Under the pieces are notes generated by a model. That model had not been told where the DNA came from and ran no database searches. It saw nothing but the letters and a program-made list of their open reading frames with translations. This document shows, piece after piece, positions 55,715 to 64,000 of a stretch of 64,000 bases of DNA. Origin of the DNA: Beduini massiliensis (lineage in GTDB: Bacteria > Bacillota_I > Bacilli_A > Erysipelotrichales > Coprobacillaceae); contig NZ_CDPP01000004.1 in NCBI RefSeq assembly GCF_000829905.1, forward strand, positions 86,001-150,000, in the 5' to 3' direction. Numbering within the stretch: the stretch's first letter is position 1; each line of letters opens with the position of its first letter. The translations under genes and the position numbers were made by a program.

Positions 55715-56710
55715 TTATTTTTCATTATTTTTACTTAATTGATTTGAACGGTATCTCATAAAAGCTGGAATTAGTGAATTAATTACTTTATAACGAATCA
55801 TTGGAAATGGAGTCATACAAAAATTAAAAATTCTCCAACAAATAAAATATAGTTGCCAACCATCTTCCATTGCAGTATGCTTCCATGGAGTCAAATTTAA
55901 ATAATAAATAAAATCATTTTTATATTTATGACTATTCCCTTTTCTCCAAGGGCGTTCTTCTCCTAAGTAATGAATAATACAGGGATCACACTTAGACTCT
56001 TGATAACATGCCTCGGAAATATATATGTTTTTCCCCATCATGCGTTTAATTGTGCGATATGGATAATATAAAAAAGTATTACTAAAATTATATTTAGGAG
56101 ATAATATAAAAATTTCATTTTTTAATGCACCGTTAATAGCATCTTGATCTGGTGCAAACAATCGTCCTTGCCCTGCTTTATAAAAGTTAATTATTCTTTC
56201 CCCAGCGTTAGTTTTTCTCCATTGGTTGAGATTTATCAATAAAACTCCAGAATTAAAATACGGTGCATTCTCCAATCCTAATTGAATTTTTCTTTTAATA
56301 TCTACAGTAGGCTCTACACATGCACCTATAACACATGAACCCATTGAGGTATTCCATAAACCAGCCAAATTCCCCCTTATAATAGTATCTCCATCTAAAT
56401 ATAGAATACGATTCACTTCTTCTGGCAATAAACTTGCAATTAATAGTCGTGCTAATATTACTGGATTCCATCCTAACGTATCAAACTCAAAAGTAAAATA
56501 AGAGTTTAAATCAGCTAAAGAAATAAAAGTCACTCTTCTACTATAATTAGAAATAAACTCAGCCAGGAACTGTTTACTTTTAGTTTCAAGTTGATATGTT
56601 AGAAGATAAAAATGAATTTCATCTATTTCTTTATTATTTTCACACACTGAACAAATGCTTGCTCCAACTTGCGGAACGAATTTATCATTAAACGTATATA
56701 ATATATTCAT
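55715..56710 (-). CDS. GT8 glycosyltransferase
   Basis: This 331-residue protein has MNILYTFNDKFVPQVGASIC at the start and the GT8 metal motif RILYLDGDTIIRG near 100. Further motifs are YFNSGVLLINLNQWRK, APDQDAINGALKNEI and IIHYLGEERPWRKG near the end. GT8 enzymes use UDP-glucose or UDP-galactose and retain the anomeric configuration, so galU product could be the donor. A gap of about 210 bases separates it from the exporter permease. I see no feature in that gap beyond AT-rich sequence. Confidence 0.9.
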   Translation of the reverse strand: MNILYTFNDKFVPQVGASICSVCENNKEIDEIHFYLLTYQLETKSKQFLAEFISNYSRRVTFISLADLNSYFTFEFDTLGWNPVILARLLIASLLPEEVNRILYLDGDTIIRGNLAGLWNTSMGSCVIGACVEPTVDIKRKIQLGLENAPYFNSGVLLINLNQWRKTNAGERIINFYKAGQGRLFAPDQDAINGALKNEIFILSPKYNFSNTFLYYPYRTIKRMMGKNIYISEACYQESKCDPCIIHYLGEERPWRKGNSHKYKNDFIYYLNLTPWKHTAMEDGWQLYFICWRIFNFCMTPFPMIRYKVINSLIPAFMRYRSNQLSKNNEK

Positions 56711-56732
56711 ATTTTTCTCCTTATAATAAAAA

Positions 56733-57998
56733 CTAATTGAGTAGTCTTCTTTTTTCTTTCTTATAATAAAATAAAAACGAAAACAAAAAGCATGTTGTTC
56801 TAATAAAAATTAATATTACAAATATAATTGCACCACCAAGTAAATTATATCTTGAGACTATAATTGGAGTAATCAAATATGCACACAGTGCTGAAATTCC
56901 GTATCCAATCAATAATATTTTTTGTTTTCTCATAATTGTAATAGCATAATATATACACGTCCCTAATGTGTTAACCCCTCCACCTATAATAAGAAGTATT
57001 AAAATATTCTTATAGGCAGATAAATCAGTGTTGTATAAAATAGATAAAACAGGAATTCCTAAAAAGTATGTCCCAATTAATGTTATAGTAGTAAACCCGA
57101 CTGCATATAGAACTAATTTTTTAATATATCCCATAAACTTATTAAAATAATGATCCGTCCAACTTTTTGCCATTGGAGTAATCAAAGGACGAAATGCAAA
57201 ACTACTAAAAAGACTAATAACATAAGAAGGCATAAACAATATATTAAAATAAGTTTGAAATTCTGGCTGTAAGAACTGATCAATTGCATATTTTGGTGAA
57301 TTTTCAGTGTAAAGAGCTAAATAAGAACCTAAAAACAATGGGAAACAAGCCATAAATATTTTAAGCAATTGATTTTTATCCCAACATAATTCTATTTTAG
57401 CAAAATTACTAGCCACAGGTAATAATAAGAAAAGAATAATCACAAGTGATGTAATAATACTCAATGTTATTGAAAAGACTAGATTTTTAAATATTATTAA
57501 AGTTATAAAAAAAACAAAAATAACTGCTGCTAATCGCAAAGCTTGAAGTCTTCCAGCAATATCTAAACGTTCATTTTGTTGGAACAAACCCTGAAAAACA
57601 TCTTCAAATGCGTCAAACATCTTTAACAAGCACAATAAAAGTACAATGATAATTTTATATGTTGTATATCCTTTAACCATCACATAAAAAACACTGCCAA
57701 TTAACATTAAAATGCAAGTGATTACCCTTGAAGTAAAATAATATTTAAAATTTGAACCTTCACTCACGTCGGTGGCCTGATAAGTACGCATATCAAACAG
57801 TCCAATAGTAAGCATCATCATAGAAACCGAATATGCAAGGGAGAAAATACCAGCCTCCACTACCCCTAATATTCGAGTTACAATAAGTAAAAATAAAACT
57901 GACAACCCAGCATTAAGAGTACTAGCAATCATATTCCAAAAAACAGATTTTTTATCAACATTTTCATTACTTCCAATAATCCAACGTTTAATCATCAT
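56733..57998 (-). CDS. Wzx-like polysaccharide flippase (MATE/oligosaccharidyl-lipid type)
   Basis: This 421-residue protein has about 12 hydrophobic helices and the N-terminal pattern SVFWNMIASTLNAGLSVLFL, then TRILGVVEAGIFSLAYSVS, as in Wzx/RfbX and SpoVB-like proteins. It would flip a lipid-linked repeat unit. It is the first gene of the polysaccharide transcript, followed 22 bases later by the GT8 gene. Having a Wzx-like protein and an ABC exporter in one locus is unusual and may mean separate backbone and side-chain export. Confidence 0.87.
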   Translation of the reverse strand: MMIKRWIIGSNENVDKKSVFWNMIASTLNAGLSVLFLLIVTRILGVVEAGIFSLAYSVSMMMLTIGLFDMRTYQATDVSEGSNFKYYFTSRVITCILMLIGSVFYVMVKGYTTYKIIIVLLLCLLKMFDAFEDVFQGLFQQNERLDIAGRLQALRLAAVIFVFFITLIIFKNLVFSITLSIITSLVIILFLLLPVASNFAKIELCWDKNQLLKIFMACFPLFLGSYLALYTENSPKYAIDQFLQPEFQTYFNILFMPSYVISLFSSFAFRPLITPMAKSWTDHYFNKFMGYIKKLVLYAVGFTTITLIGTYFLGIPVLSILYNTDLSAYKNILILLIIGGGVNTLGTCIYYAITIMRKQKILLIGYGISALCAYLITPIIVSRYNLLGGAIIFVILIFIRTTCFLFSFLFYYKKEKRRLLN

Positions 57999-58039
57999 TT
58001 AATTAGCTCCTATTCTGCATGACATTACAGTAAAAAGAT

Positions 58040-58090
58040 ATAATAGTTCCTTTTTATCAAAATCTTTGTATATAAAAAAGAACTATTATT
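58040..58090 (-). terminator. Leader hairpin (attenuator candidate) ahead of the polysaccharide operon
   Basis: ATAATAGTTC pairs with GAACTATTAT, and the stem continues as TTTTTTAT/ATAAAAAG for about 18 pairs with a 14-base loop. On the minus strand it is followed by ATCTTTTT. It lies between the promoter at 58119-58147 and the first gene (57998), so it is placed to end transcripts early unless antitermination occurs. Confidence 0.65.
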
Positions 58091-58118
58091 TAAATTTTTT
58101 ATCATAATATTCTAGTAC

Positions 58119-58147
58119 ATTATAAAGATTTTTAAAGTAATAGTCAA
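58119..58147 (-). promoter_or_regulatory. Main promoter of the polysaccharide operon
   Basis: TTGACT (58142-58147), 17 bases, and a perfect TATAAT (58119-58124) on the minus strand. The transcript would start near 58112, leaving a leader of about 115 nt. Confidence 0.8.
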
Positions 58148-58178
58148 TTGCATAAATGTTCATAACATTGCATTGCTA

Positions 58179-58226
58179 CTTAAAAAAATAAGAATTAAGC
58201 CCACAAAAATAACAGGACTTAATTCT
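58179..58226 (-). terminator. Terminator after the permease-nucleotidyltransferase gene
   Basis: AGAATTAAG pairs with CTTAATTCT, with extra pairing (CC/GG) inside. On the minus strand it is followed by TATTTTTTT. Confidence 0.75.
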
Positions 58227-58240
58227 ATATAATAATTTCA

Positions 58241-60733
58241 TTAATAATGCGGATCAATCTTTTTTAAATCCGCATAAGAATCAATCTCAATGATATCATC
58301 AAAACTGCATTCTCTCACTTCAATTTTATAATGATCCTTGCAATATTCTAAAGCCACCTGATCCCAATAGCGCTCTTTTCCACCAGGTAACTCATATGTG
58401 TTTTTAATATCTTCAGCTAATTTTTCACCATCTTGTTCATTCCAATACGAAATCCCATACATATGATAAACATTTCTTCCACCCACTAACAACTTGGTGA
58501 TAATATTATTTTTAGTTTGGAAACACCAATCATCTGTCAAATCAGTTTTAACACCTAAATAATTACTTGTATATTGATACTTTGTAATTAAATCCGGATT
58601 ATACACCACCAGATCCGCTTCTAATACATAGGCATTTTGCAGCAAATGTCTGGCACACATTGCAGAAGAAATATTATTTGCCTCATTATAGTAAGGATTA
58701 TCAATAAATTTGATCTGCGGATATTTATACAACAGCTGATCAAATTGTTCTTTTAAATAACCACGCACTATAACAATTTCCTCTATTCCAACAGCAGTTA
58801 CAGCATCTAAAATAGTATCAATAATTCTTACTCCATTTACTCTGACTAAAGGTTTAGGTGTATTAATTGTGAGTGGCACTAATCTTGAACCAAATCCCGC
58901 AGCTATAATGACCACTCTCTTAACCCGATACGGTTCTAATGCCTCATACCCCTTATCCGTAATATGATTTTGATCATCCAAATAGCCTTTTTCATTCAAT
59001 GTTCCCAATGCCGCATTAATCGTTCCTACTGAAACATTACATTTTTCCGCCAATTTCCTTTGTGTAAAGTTCCCATCTTTTTCTTTATCTAACAGGGTTA
59101 AGATATCAAATTCTTTTCTGTTCAAATTCATCTCATATACATCCCCTTTTCTTTTTAAATGTGCTAAACCTACTTTTATAACGTAAATTAACATTTTCAT
59201 TAATAAGTTAACCACTAAAATAACAATGGAAACAAAAGAAATAGATTCAATTAACATCATACTTTCCAGATTAGGAATCATCATCGCTAATGGCTGATTT
59301 GATAGACTGCTCAAAAATGATACTGCAGAAATAGTCACCATTGCATTAACAAAGAAGTAAGTAAACATTTCTAAGATTGTTGACAGTGTTTGCGGCACAA
59401 ATACATCTTTAATCAAATGAATGTTTTTGATACCTAATGTTTTGGCGACATTTTCATAATTCGGATTCAACTTACCCAGTGCATTATAAGCCATTAAATA
59501 TGGGGATGAGAAAAAATGGATAATATTTACTAAAATCAAAATTGCCAATGTTCCATAAATAAAGCTTCCTTTAAAAAACAACACATAAGAAAGCCCTAAA
59601 ACAATCCCCGGAATCGCTAAAGTCACCATCGATATTAAATGATAGAAGCGCATCTGCTTGCCACCAACTCTTGATGTATAATATGCAGTAATATAGGCAA
59701 TCGTTGTCCCTACTAAAGCTGTAAAAATCGCAATAATGATCGAATTAACTAAGTACTTATTTAATCCCATATCCATTGCTCGAGTAATGTGTGTCATTGA
59801 AAATTCAATCATAATTGGATATTTTTTAATAAACATCAAAAAGGCAAACGTCAATATGGGAAGCATCAAACCCAGTGAAAGAATAAATGAGTAGATCGAT
59901 GCAATAACATCGCGCACTTTATTTTTAGCGATAATATATTCGGCATTGACAAAAGACATCGCAGCATTATCCTTATTCAATAAATCCAGAATAAAAGCAA
60001 CAAAAGCCGGAACAATTAAAACTAAGCCGATAACTGCCCCTTTCCCAAAATCCAATAAGCCAATGACTTCATTATACATATATAATGGCAGGGTCATAAA
60101 TTTACCGCCCACCATCAATGGAACCCCATAATCTGTAAAGATCAACGTAAAGACTGCAAAGAAAATAGAAATTAAAGGTTTTCTTAAATATGGCAAAGTA
60201 ATTTTTAAAAATTGACTATACTTAGGAATCCCCAATACATTTGCCGAAGTGTAAACTGAACAGTCTTCATATTTAAACACATCATAAAACATTAATAATG
60301 CCACAGGAAAAGAATAAAGCAAAGAACCTAAAACAATTCCTGTTAACCCATAAATATTAAAGTTTAAATTAAACAAATTGGTTAATACTCCGTTTGCACC
60401 TAATAATACGACAAGTCCTGTCCCATGAGAAATTGATGGAATCAACATCGGCATAGTAAAAAGGATGAGCAAAATTTTTTTAAACTTTAAATTGGAACGC
60501 AACAAAAACCAAGCTGCCATTCCCGCTAAAGCAACGGAAATGAAGGCTGCTAAAGTTGTCGAAATCAAAGAGTTCTTAATGACTGTTAAAAATTGCGGAG
60601 ATTTAAAAATATCAACAATATTGGTTTCAGCTACTTTGATAAAAATACTAAATAACGGAAGAATGATCGAAACAATAAAGAAAGCCAGCAGCAAAATCTT
60701 TATTAGTTGATGTCCTCTAGATTTCGTTTTCAT
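58241..60733 (-). CDS. ABC permease fused to winged-helix and LicC/PntC-type cytidylyltransferase
   Basis: Residues ~1-530 of this 830-residue protein are a double permease with about 12 helices and two EAA-like loops (ANVLGIPKYSQFLKI, KTLGIKNIHLIKDVF), as in PhnV/FbpB-type importers. Residues 535-600 form a winged helix (FTQRKLAEKCNVSVGTINAA). Residues ~604-830 form a nucleotidyltransferase: AAGFGSRL at 611-618, PKPL at 626-629, NEANNISSAMCARHL and LEADLVVYNPDL. That core matches CTP:phosphocholine or 2-aminoethylphosphonate cytidylyltransferases. Import and activation would thus be in one chain. An internal ATG at 59131 has GGGG 11 bases upstream and may give a separate 296-residue enzyme. 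The start overlaps the ATPase gene by 17 bases. Confidence 0.88.
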   Translation of the reverse strand: MKTKSRGHQLIKILLLAFFIVSIILPLFSIFIKVAETNIVDIFKSPQFLTVIKNSLISTTLAAFISVALAGMAAWFLLRSNLKFKKILLILFTMPMLIPSISHGTGLVVLLGANGVLTNLFNLNFNIYGLTGIVLGSLLYSFPVALLMFYDVFKYEDCSVYTSANVLGIPKYSQFLKITLPYLRKPLISIFFAVFTLIFTDYGVPLMVGGKFMTLPLYMYNEVIGLLDFGKGAVIGLVLIVPAFVAFILDLLNKDNAAMSFVNAEYIIAKNKVRDVIASIYSFILSLGLMLPILTFAFLMFIKKYPIMIEFSMTHITRAMDMGLNKYLVNSIIIAIFTALVGTTIAYITAYYTSRVGGKQMRFYHLISMVTLAIPGIVLGLSYVLFFKGSFIYGTLAILILVNIIHFFSSPYLMAYNALGKLNPNYENVAKTLGIKNIHLIKDVFVPQTLSTILEMFTYFFVNAMVTISAVSFLSSLSNQPLAMMIPNLESMMLIESISFVSIVILVVNLLMKMLIYVIKVGLAHLKRKGDVYEMNLNRKEFDILTLLDKEKDGNFTQRKLAEKCNVSVGTINAALGTLNEKGYLDDQNHITDKGYEALEPYRVKRVVIIAAGFGSRLVPLTINTPKPLVRVNGVRIIDTILDAVTAVGIEEIVIVRGYLKEQFDQLLYKYPQIKFIDNPYYNEANNISSAMCARHLLQNAYVLEADLVVYNPDLITKYQYTSNYLGVKTDLTDDWCFQTKNNIITKLLVGGRNVYHMYGISYWNEQDGEKLAEDIKNTYELPGGKERYWDQVALEYCKDHYKIEVRECSFDDIIEIDSYADLKKIDPHY

Positions 60734-61493
60734 CTATGCTCACCATACATTTCTTTAAATCATTTAATTTCGTTTGTAAATGATCGACAACAAACTCTTT
60801 AACAAAATCATTCTGCGGATGATTATAAATATTAATTGGAGTATCAATTTGTTCAATATGACCCTCACTCATTACCATGATGCGATCTGACATTGTAAAA
60901 GCTTCCTCCTGATCATGAGTAATATATATAATCGTCGAATTATACTGCTTTTGAATTTGCTTAATTTCTTTTCTCATTGTTAAACGATTGGCTGCATCTA
61001 AAGCGGAAAGCGGTTCATCAAATAAAATAACCGCTGGTTTCAACGCTAATGTGCGGGCTATCGCAATTCGCTGCTGCTGTCCTCCAGATAACTGATCAAT
61101 TCTTTTATTAATATGTTCTTTTAACCCAACTTGTTCTAAAACTTGCAAAGCAATCTTTTTTGCTTCTTTTTTATATTGATCCTGAAATTTTAACGCATAC
61201 TCTACATTCTGAAGTACAGTCATATTAGGAAATAAAGCGTAATTTTGAAAAACAATTCCCATATGACGCTTAGATGAATCTAATTTAGAAATATCTTCTC
61301 CATTTAACTTAATCGTTCCTGATGTCTGCTGTTCAATTCCAATTAGTAATTTAAGTAAAGTTGTTTTTCCACAGCCTGAGGGACCTAAAACGGATAAGAA
61401 TTCTCCCTCTTCCAATGTAAAATCTACTTTATTTAAAACAACTTTATCTCCATAAATTTTATGAAGATGACTGACTTCCATAAAATGTCCCAT
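60717..61493 (-). CDS. ABC transporter ATPase, phosphonate/Fe-type (PhnT-like) uptake system
   Basis: This 258-residue protein has Walker [12 protein letters not shown] near 36-46, signature [15 protein letters not shown] near 138, Walker B VILFDEPLSALD and a switch His in ITHDQEEA. It is of the PotA/FbpC/PhnT group but lacks the long C-terminal TOBE domain. GGAGG lies before ATG 61493. It drives the importer with the double permease (overlapping gene) and the lipoprotein 61541-62521. I infer 2-aminoethylphosphonate or a choline-phosphate-like substrate from the fused cytidylyltransferase, not from this protein. Confidence 0.9.
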   Translation of the reverse strand: MGHFMEVSHLHKIYGDKVVLNKVDFTLEEGEFLSVLGPSGCGKTTLLKLLIGIEQQTSGTIKLNGEDISKLDSSKRHMGIVFQNYALFPNMTVLQNVEYALKFQDQYKKEAKKIALQVLEQVGLKEHINKRIDQLSGGQQQRIAIARTLALKPAVILFDEPLSALDAANRLTMRKEIKQIQKQYNSTIIYITHDQEEAFTMSDRIMVMSEGHIEQIDTPINIYNHPQNDFVKEFVVDHLQTKLNDLKKCMVSIDENEI

Positions 61494-61514
61494 TTTCTTC
61501 CTCCATTCTAATCT

Positions 61515-61540
61515 AACAAAAAGGTGGCTTTAACCACCTT
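61515..61540 (-). terminator. Intra-operon hairpin after the binding-protein gene
   Basis: AAGGTGG and CCACCTT, then TTTTTG on the minus strand. A partial terminator here would give more binding protein than ATPase and permease. Confidence 0.7.
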
Positions 61541-62521
61541 TTAATATTTCCATTTGGCTAATAAATTTTCTCTTACTTCAACCGTGTTCGTAGACATATC
61601 TCCATATTGAATATTCGTTGGATAATTTTCAATAGATGAAGTCTGATCTTTTAAAACCGGCTCTGGCATATATAATTCTGCATTCTCTCTAATCAATGTC
61701 TTGACAAAGAATTCAAAAACTTCTTTAACGCCTTCTTTATCCTGACGTCCTTCAATAATAGCGGTATCATTGGTAGTCCAAGGAGCACCCTCACTAAAAG
61801 TAGTAATAGTTAAATCAGCCCCTTTATTTATTTCTTCAACCGCCTGGAATGTCATTCCCAATCCAATTGCCGCTTCTTTTTGAACCAACGCATTTACTGG
61901 TCCCGACCCAGATGATGTATATTGCAGAATGTTATTTGATAACTGGTCAAAATAAGCAAATGCCTCTTCTTCCCCCATCACGTTCACTAAATTCTTCAAA
62001 AACATATATCCCGTACCAGAAGCCTTTGGATTTGGCATTGAAATTAGTCCTTTATATTTTGGATCTAATAAATCCTGATATGACGTAGGCACATCCAATC
62101 CTTTTGCCTTTAAAACTTCTTCATTGATAATAATAGCACCGCTATAGCGAATAGTAGGCACATATTTTTTACTTTGAGGAATAAATTCATCCATGACCTC
62201 AGTATATAAAGAATCATCTAATGTATGAAAATTTTCTTCTAACTGCTGTGAATACGTATGTTCCAACTCAATAATGATATCTGCTTCGATTGACTTCCCA
62301 CTGCTTTTTATTTTTGCCGCAGTATTTCCAGTAGATACATATTGCACCGAAATATTATAATCCGGAAATTGCTCATTTAATCTTTTTTGATAATGTTCAT
62401 TTCTAAAATCTTCTGCTGATGAATAAAGCACAATTGTTGGTTTCCCTTTATCATTGCTAGAGCATCCAACAATACTAAATGCCACAATTAAACTTAAAAT
62501 TAATTTTAATCCTTTTTTCAT
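61541..62521 (-). CDS. ABC transporter substrate-binding lipoprotein (phosphonate/iron-type)
   Basis: This protein of about 326 residues has a lipoprotein signal MKKGLKLILSLIVAFSIVGC, with Cys near residue 20. The mature part is a type II binding protein: IVLYSSAEDFRNEHYQKRL, then DIIIELEHTY, SMPNPKASGTGYMFL and YTSSGSGPVNALVQKEAAIG. The Ser/Thr-rich SGSGP loop is where such proteins hold phosphonate or ferric-anion groups. AAGGAGA lies before ATG 62521, which is preferred to 62545. It heads the operon with the ATPase and fused permease. Substrate is inferred only from the downstream cytidylyltransferase domain. Confidence 0.9.
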   Translation of the reverse strand: MKKGLKLILSLIVAFSIVGCSSNDKGKPTIVLYSSAEDFRNEHYQKRLNEQFPDYNISVQYVSTGNTAAKIKSSGKSIEADIIIELEHTYSQQLEENFHTLDDSLYTEVMDEFIPQSKKYVPTIRYSGAIIINEEVLKAKGLDVPTSYQDLLDPKYKGLISMPNPKASGTGYMFLKNLVNVMGEEEAFAYFDQLSNNILQYTSSGSGPVNALVQKEAAIGLGMTFQAVEEINKGADLTITTFSEGAPWTTNDTAIIEGRQDKEGVKEVFEFFVKTLIRENAELYMPEPVLKDQTSSIENYPTNIQYGDMSTNTVEVRENLLAKWKY

Positions 62522-62549
62522 AAGTCTCTCCTTGTTCATTTTCACCTAT

Positions 62550-62577
62550 ATCATACATTATTTTATAACAAAATCAA
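62550..62577 (-). promoter_or_regulatory. Promoter candidate for the uptake/activation operon
   Basis: TTGATT (62572-62577), 16 bases, and TATGAT (62550-62555) on the minus strand, about 30 bases before the lipoprotein start. Confidence 0.45.
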
Positions 62578-62669
62578 GGCTTTTTCACACAATATATGTT
62601 TAAATATAATATATTTATAGTAAAATTAACACTTTTGAAACAAATTCAAGCATAAAATCTTCTTAGCCT

Positions 62670-62706
62670 ATAAAAATAAAAACTGACATTTCTTTAAAAT
62701 GTCAGT
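62670..62706 (-). terminator. Terminator after pyrE
   Basis: ACTGACATTT and AAATGTCAGT form a ten-pair stem followed on the minus strand by TTTTTATTTTTA. Confidence 0.88.
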
Positions 62707-62716
62707 CCTCGAATTA

Positions 62717-63349
62717 TTATTTTTCCATCCAACTCTCGTCTTTTGGATCTGCTTTCCATGCTTTTAATTTTTCCATATCTTCTTCTTTGATATAATGATG
62801 TTCAACCGCTACCGGGATCAAAGTATCATAATCTGTTAATGTAACAAACTTGCAATCCGCATTTTTAAAGTTTTCGATAGCTGCCGGCAATCCGTAAGTA
62901 AAAATCGCTACTAATCCAATTACATCGCACCCAGCTGCTCTCAATGCTTCCACACATTCGATTGAACTTCCGCCAGTAGAAAGAAGATCTTCCACCACAA
63001 CGACTTTCATTCCCGGAGTCACCACCCCTTCAATCTGGTTATTTCTGCCATGTTTTTTCGCTCCACCACGAACATATCCCATTGGCAATCCTAAAATTTC
63101 AGCCGCCAATGCAGCATGAGCAATCCCTGCCGTAGCCGTTCCCATTAAACATTCTGCTTCAGGATAATTTTCCTTCACTAATTGTGCCAATCCCTCTTCA
63201 ATATCTTTTCTTACTTTTGGATAAGACAATGTTAAACGATTATCACAGTAAATCGGTGATTTTATTCCTGATGCCCATGTAAAGGGATCATTTGGCTGTA
63301 AAAACACAGCTTTGATGTCCAATAGATCTTTTGCAATTAATTTTTTCAT
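62717..63349 (-). CDS. pyrE: Orotate phosphoribosyltransferase
   Basis: This 210-residue protein has [50 protein letters not shown] (catalytic loop Lys and His) and the PRPP motif [21 protein letters not shown]. It joins orotate to PRPP to give OMP in pyrimidine synthesis. The start overlaps the stop of the upstream gene (ATGA at 63346-63349). Other pyr genes are not in the window, so pyrE is either at the end of an operon to the right or separate. Confidence 0.95.
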   Translation of the reverse strand: MKKLIAKDLLDIKAVFLQPNDPFTWASGIKSPIYCDNRLTLSYPKVRKDIEEGLAQLVKENYPEAECLMGTATAGIAHAALAAEILGLPMGYVRGGAKKHGRNNQIEGVVTPGMKVVVVEDLLSTGGSSIECVEALRAAGCDVIGLVAIFTYGLPAAIENFKNADCKFVTLTDYDTLIPVAVEHHYIKEEDMEKLKAWKADPKDESWMEK

Positions 63350-64000
63350 AATATTCCTTTTCCTCTCTTTAATCCTTCAATAAAAGCATGAATATATTTA
63401 ATATCTTCTTTTTTTATACTTCCCAATTCATTTTCGATTGCTTCAAAATCATCATAATGCTGAGAAACTGTCGCCCCCAACAATTTCAGATATTCACAAT
63501 GCTCAATAAATTCATTACGATCCAACACCTTATTTTCCGAAGAAAAAACAAAGTATTCCGCATCATACGCTAACAACATGTCAATCACATGAAACAACTG
63601 TCTTGAATAACTTGGTGTCGTATAATGCATGCCAAAATTCATACAATCTCCAACTACCAATACTTTATCTTCCTTTAAATACACCACTGTAGAGTCCGGA
63701 CTGTGATCCGATTCAATATGTTCTAACAGACAAGATAAATTTCCTAAGTCCAATTCCAACTGATGACGGTACATGATACAAGGAACCTGAATATGCAAGT
63801 CGCTGCGATCAGGCATCTCCCGTTTGATTTCTTTAACTTCACTCGGAAGCAGTTTATCCTCTTTGATATATTGCTCCAACATCTCATCGGACCAATCCCA
63901 TGCCGCCATTTTCTCCAATGTGTCTTTTGCTTGCTTATGAGCAATATAAGGGAAATGACAGACCTGCAGTCCAAACACATGATTCCAGTGGCAATCGCTC
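63346..64000 (-). CDS. Metallo-beta-lactamase-fold protein (partial, runs off the right edge)
   Basis: The minus frame is open beyond the apparent GTG start at 63978 to the edge, with [10 protein letters not shown] upstream of it. That resembles the metal motif of MBL-fold hydrolases (HxHxDH), though the pattern CHWNH is not canonical. Later parts include [21 protein letters not shown], with the typical GDC/GDN segment before the last metal ligands. About 217 residues are visible. It ends in an overlap with the pyrE start. The N-terminus lies outside the window. Function beyond a hydrolase fold cannot be stated. Confidence 0.75.
   Translation of the reverse strand, partial: SDCHWNHVFGLQVCHFPYIAHKQAKDTLEKMAAWDWSDEMLEQYIKEDKLLPSEVKEIKREMPDRSDLHIQVPCIMYRHQLELDLGNLSCLLEHIESDHSPDSTVVYLKEDKVLVVGDCMNFGMHYTTPSYSRQLFHVIDMLLAYDAEYFVFSSENKVLDRNEFIEHCEYLKLLGATVSQHYDDFEAIENELGSIKKEDIKYIHAFIEGLKRGKGIL

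Overview
The window is AT-rich DNA from a low-GC Gram-positive bacterium (Bacillota). Supporting signs are purine-rich AGGAGG-type ribosome sites, TTGACA/TATAAT promoters, a T-box leader, and an eleven-tRNA cluster in the order known from Bacillus-type operons. The gene set (intracellular BspA-type leucine-rich repeat protein, fused potCD, phosphonate-type uptake genes, large rhamnose polysaccharide locus) suggests a gut-dwelling Erysipelotrichia-like organism; that placement is inference. Nearly every gene is on the minus strand.

Left part (1-19.5 kb): two tandem ATPase-permease half transporters, the first cut by the left edge; a MoxR-type AAA ATPase with a VWA partner and a nearby leucine-rich repeat protein; an M29 aminopeptidase; a WYL regulator divergent from an isochorismatase-type hydrolase; an orphan PTS EIIC; a decayed stretch with a transposase tail; a lactococcin-972-type exporter pair whose upstream bacteriocin gene is riddled with stop codons; then the tRNA cluster Cys-Leu-Arg-Pro-Ala-Met-Ile2-Ser-fMet-Asp-Phe.

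Middle part (19.5-34.8 kb): a polyamine uptake operon with its XRE-cupin regulator; tyrA behind a tyrosine T-box; a tightly overlapping operon of nicotinamidase, nicotinate phosphoribosyltransferase, a small membrane protein and a heterodimeric ABC exporter; a flavin-binding lipoprotein; a LysM protein; and two plus-strand genes (PLP-dependent sulfur amino acid enzyme and M28 peptidase).

Right part (34.9-64 kb): a surface polysaccharide locus of about 23 kb read leftward from a promoter at about 58.1 kb. It holds a Wzx-like flippase, GT8, Wzm-like and Wzt-like exporter subunits, many GT2 and GT4 glycosyltransferases, a GacI/GacJ-like pair, rmlACBD for dTDP-rhamnose, a DUF2142 membrane protein and galU. 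Upstream of it is an ABC uptake operon whose permease is fused in frame to a winged-helix/cytidylyltransferase of the LicC/PntC type. I infer that it imports a phosphonate or phosphocholine-like compound and activates it with CMP to decorate the polysaccharide. The window ends with pyrE and a partial metallo-beta-lactamase-fold gene.

The most unusual items are the permease-wHTH-nucleotidyltransferase fusion, a glycosyltransferase fused to the exporter ATPase, an exporter permease with an added extracytoplasmic domain, the stop-riddled bacteriocin frame, and the AAA/VWA/leucine-rich-repeat neighbourhood.
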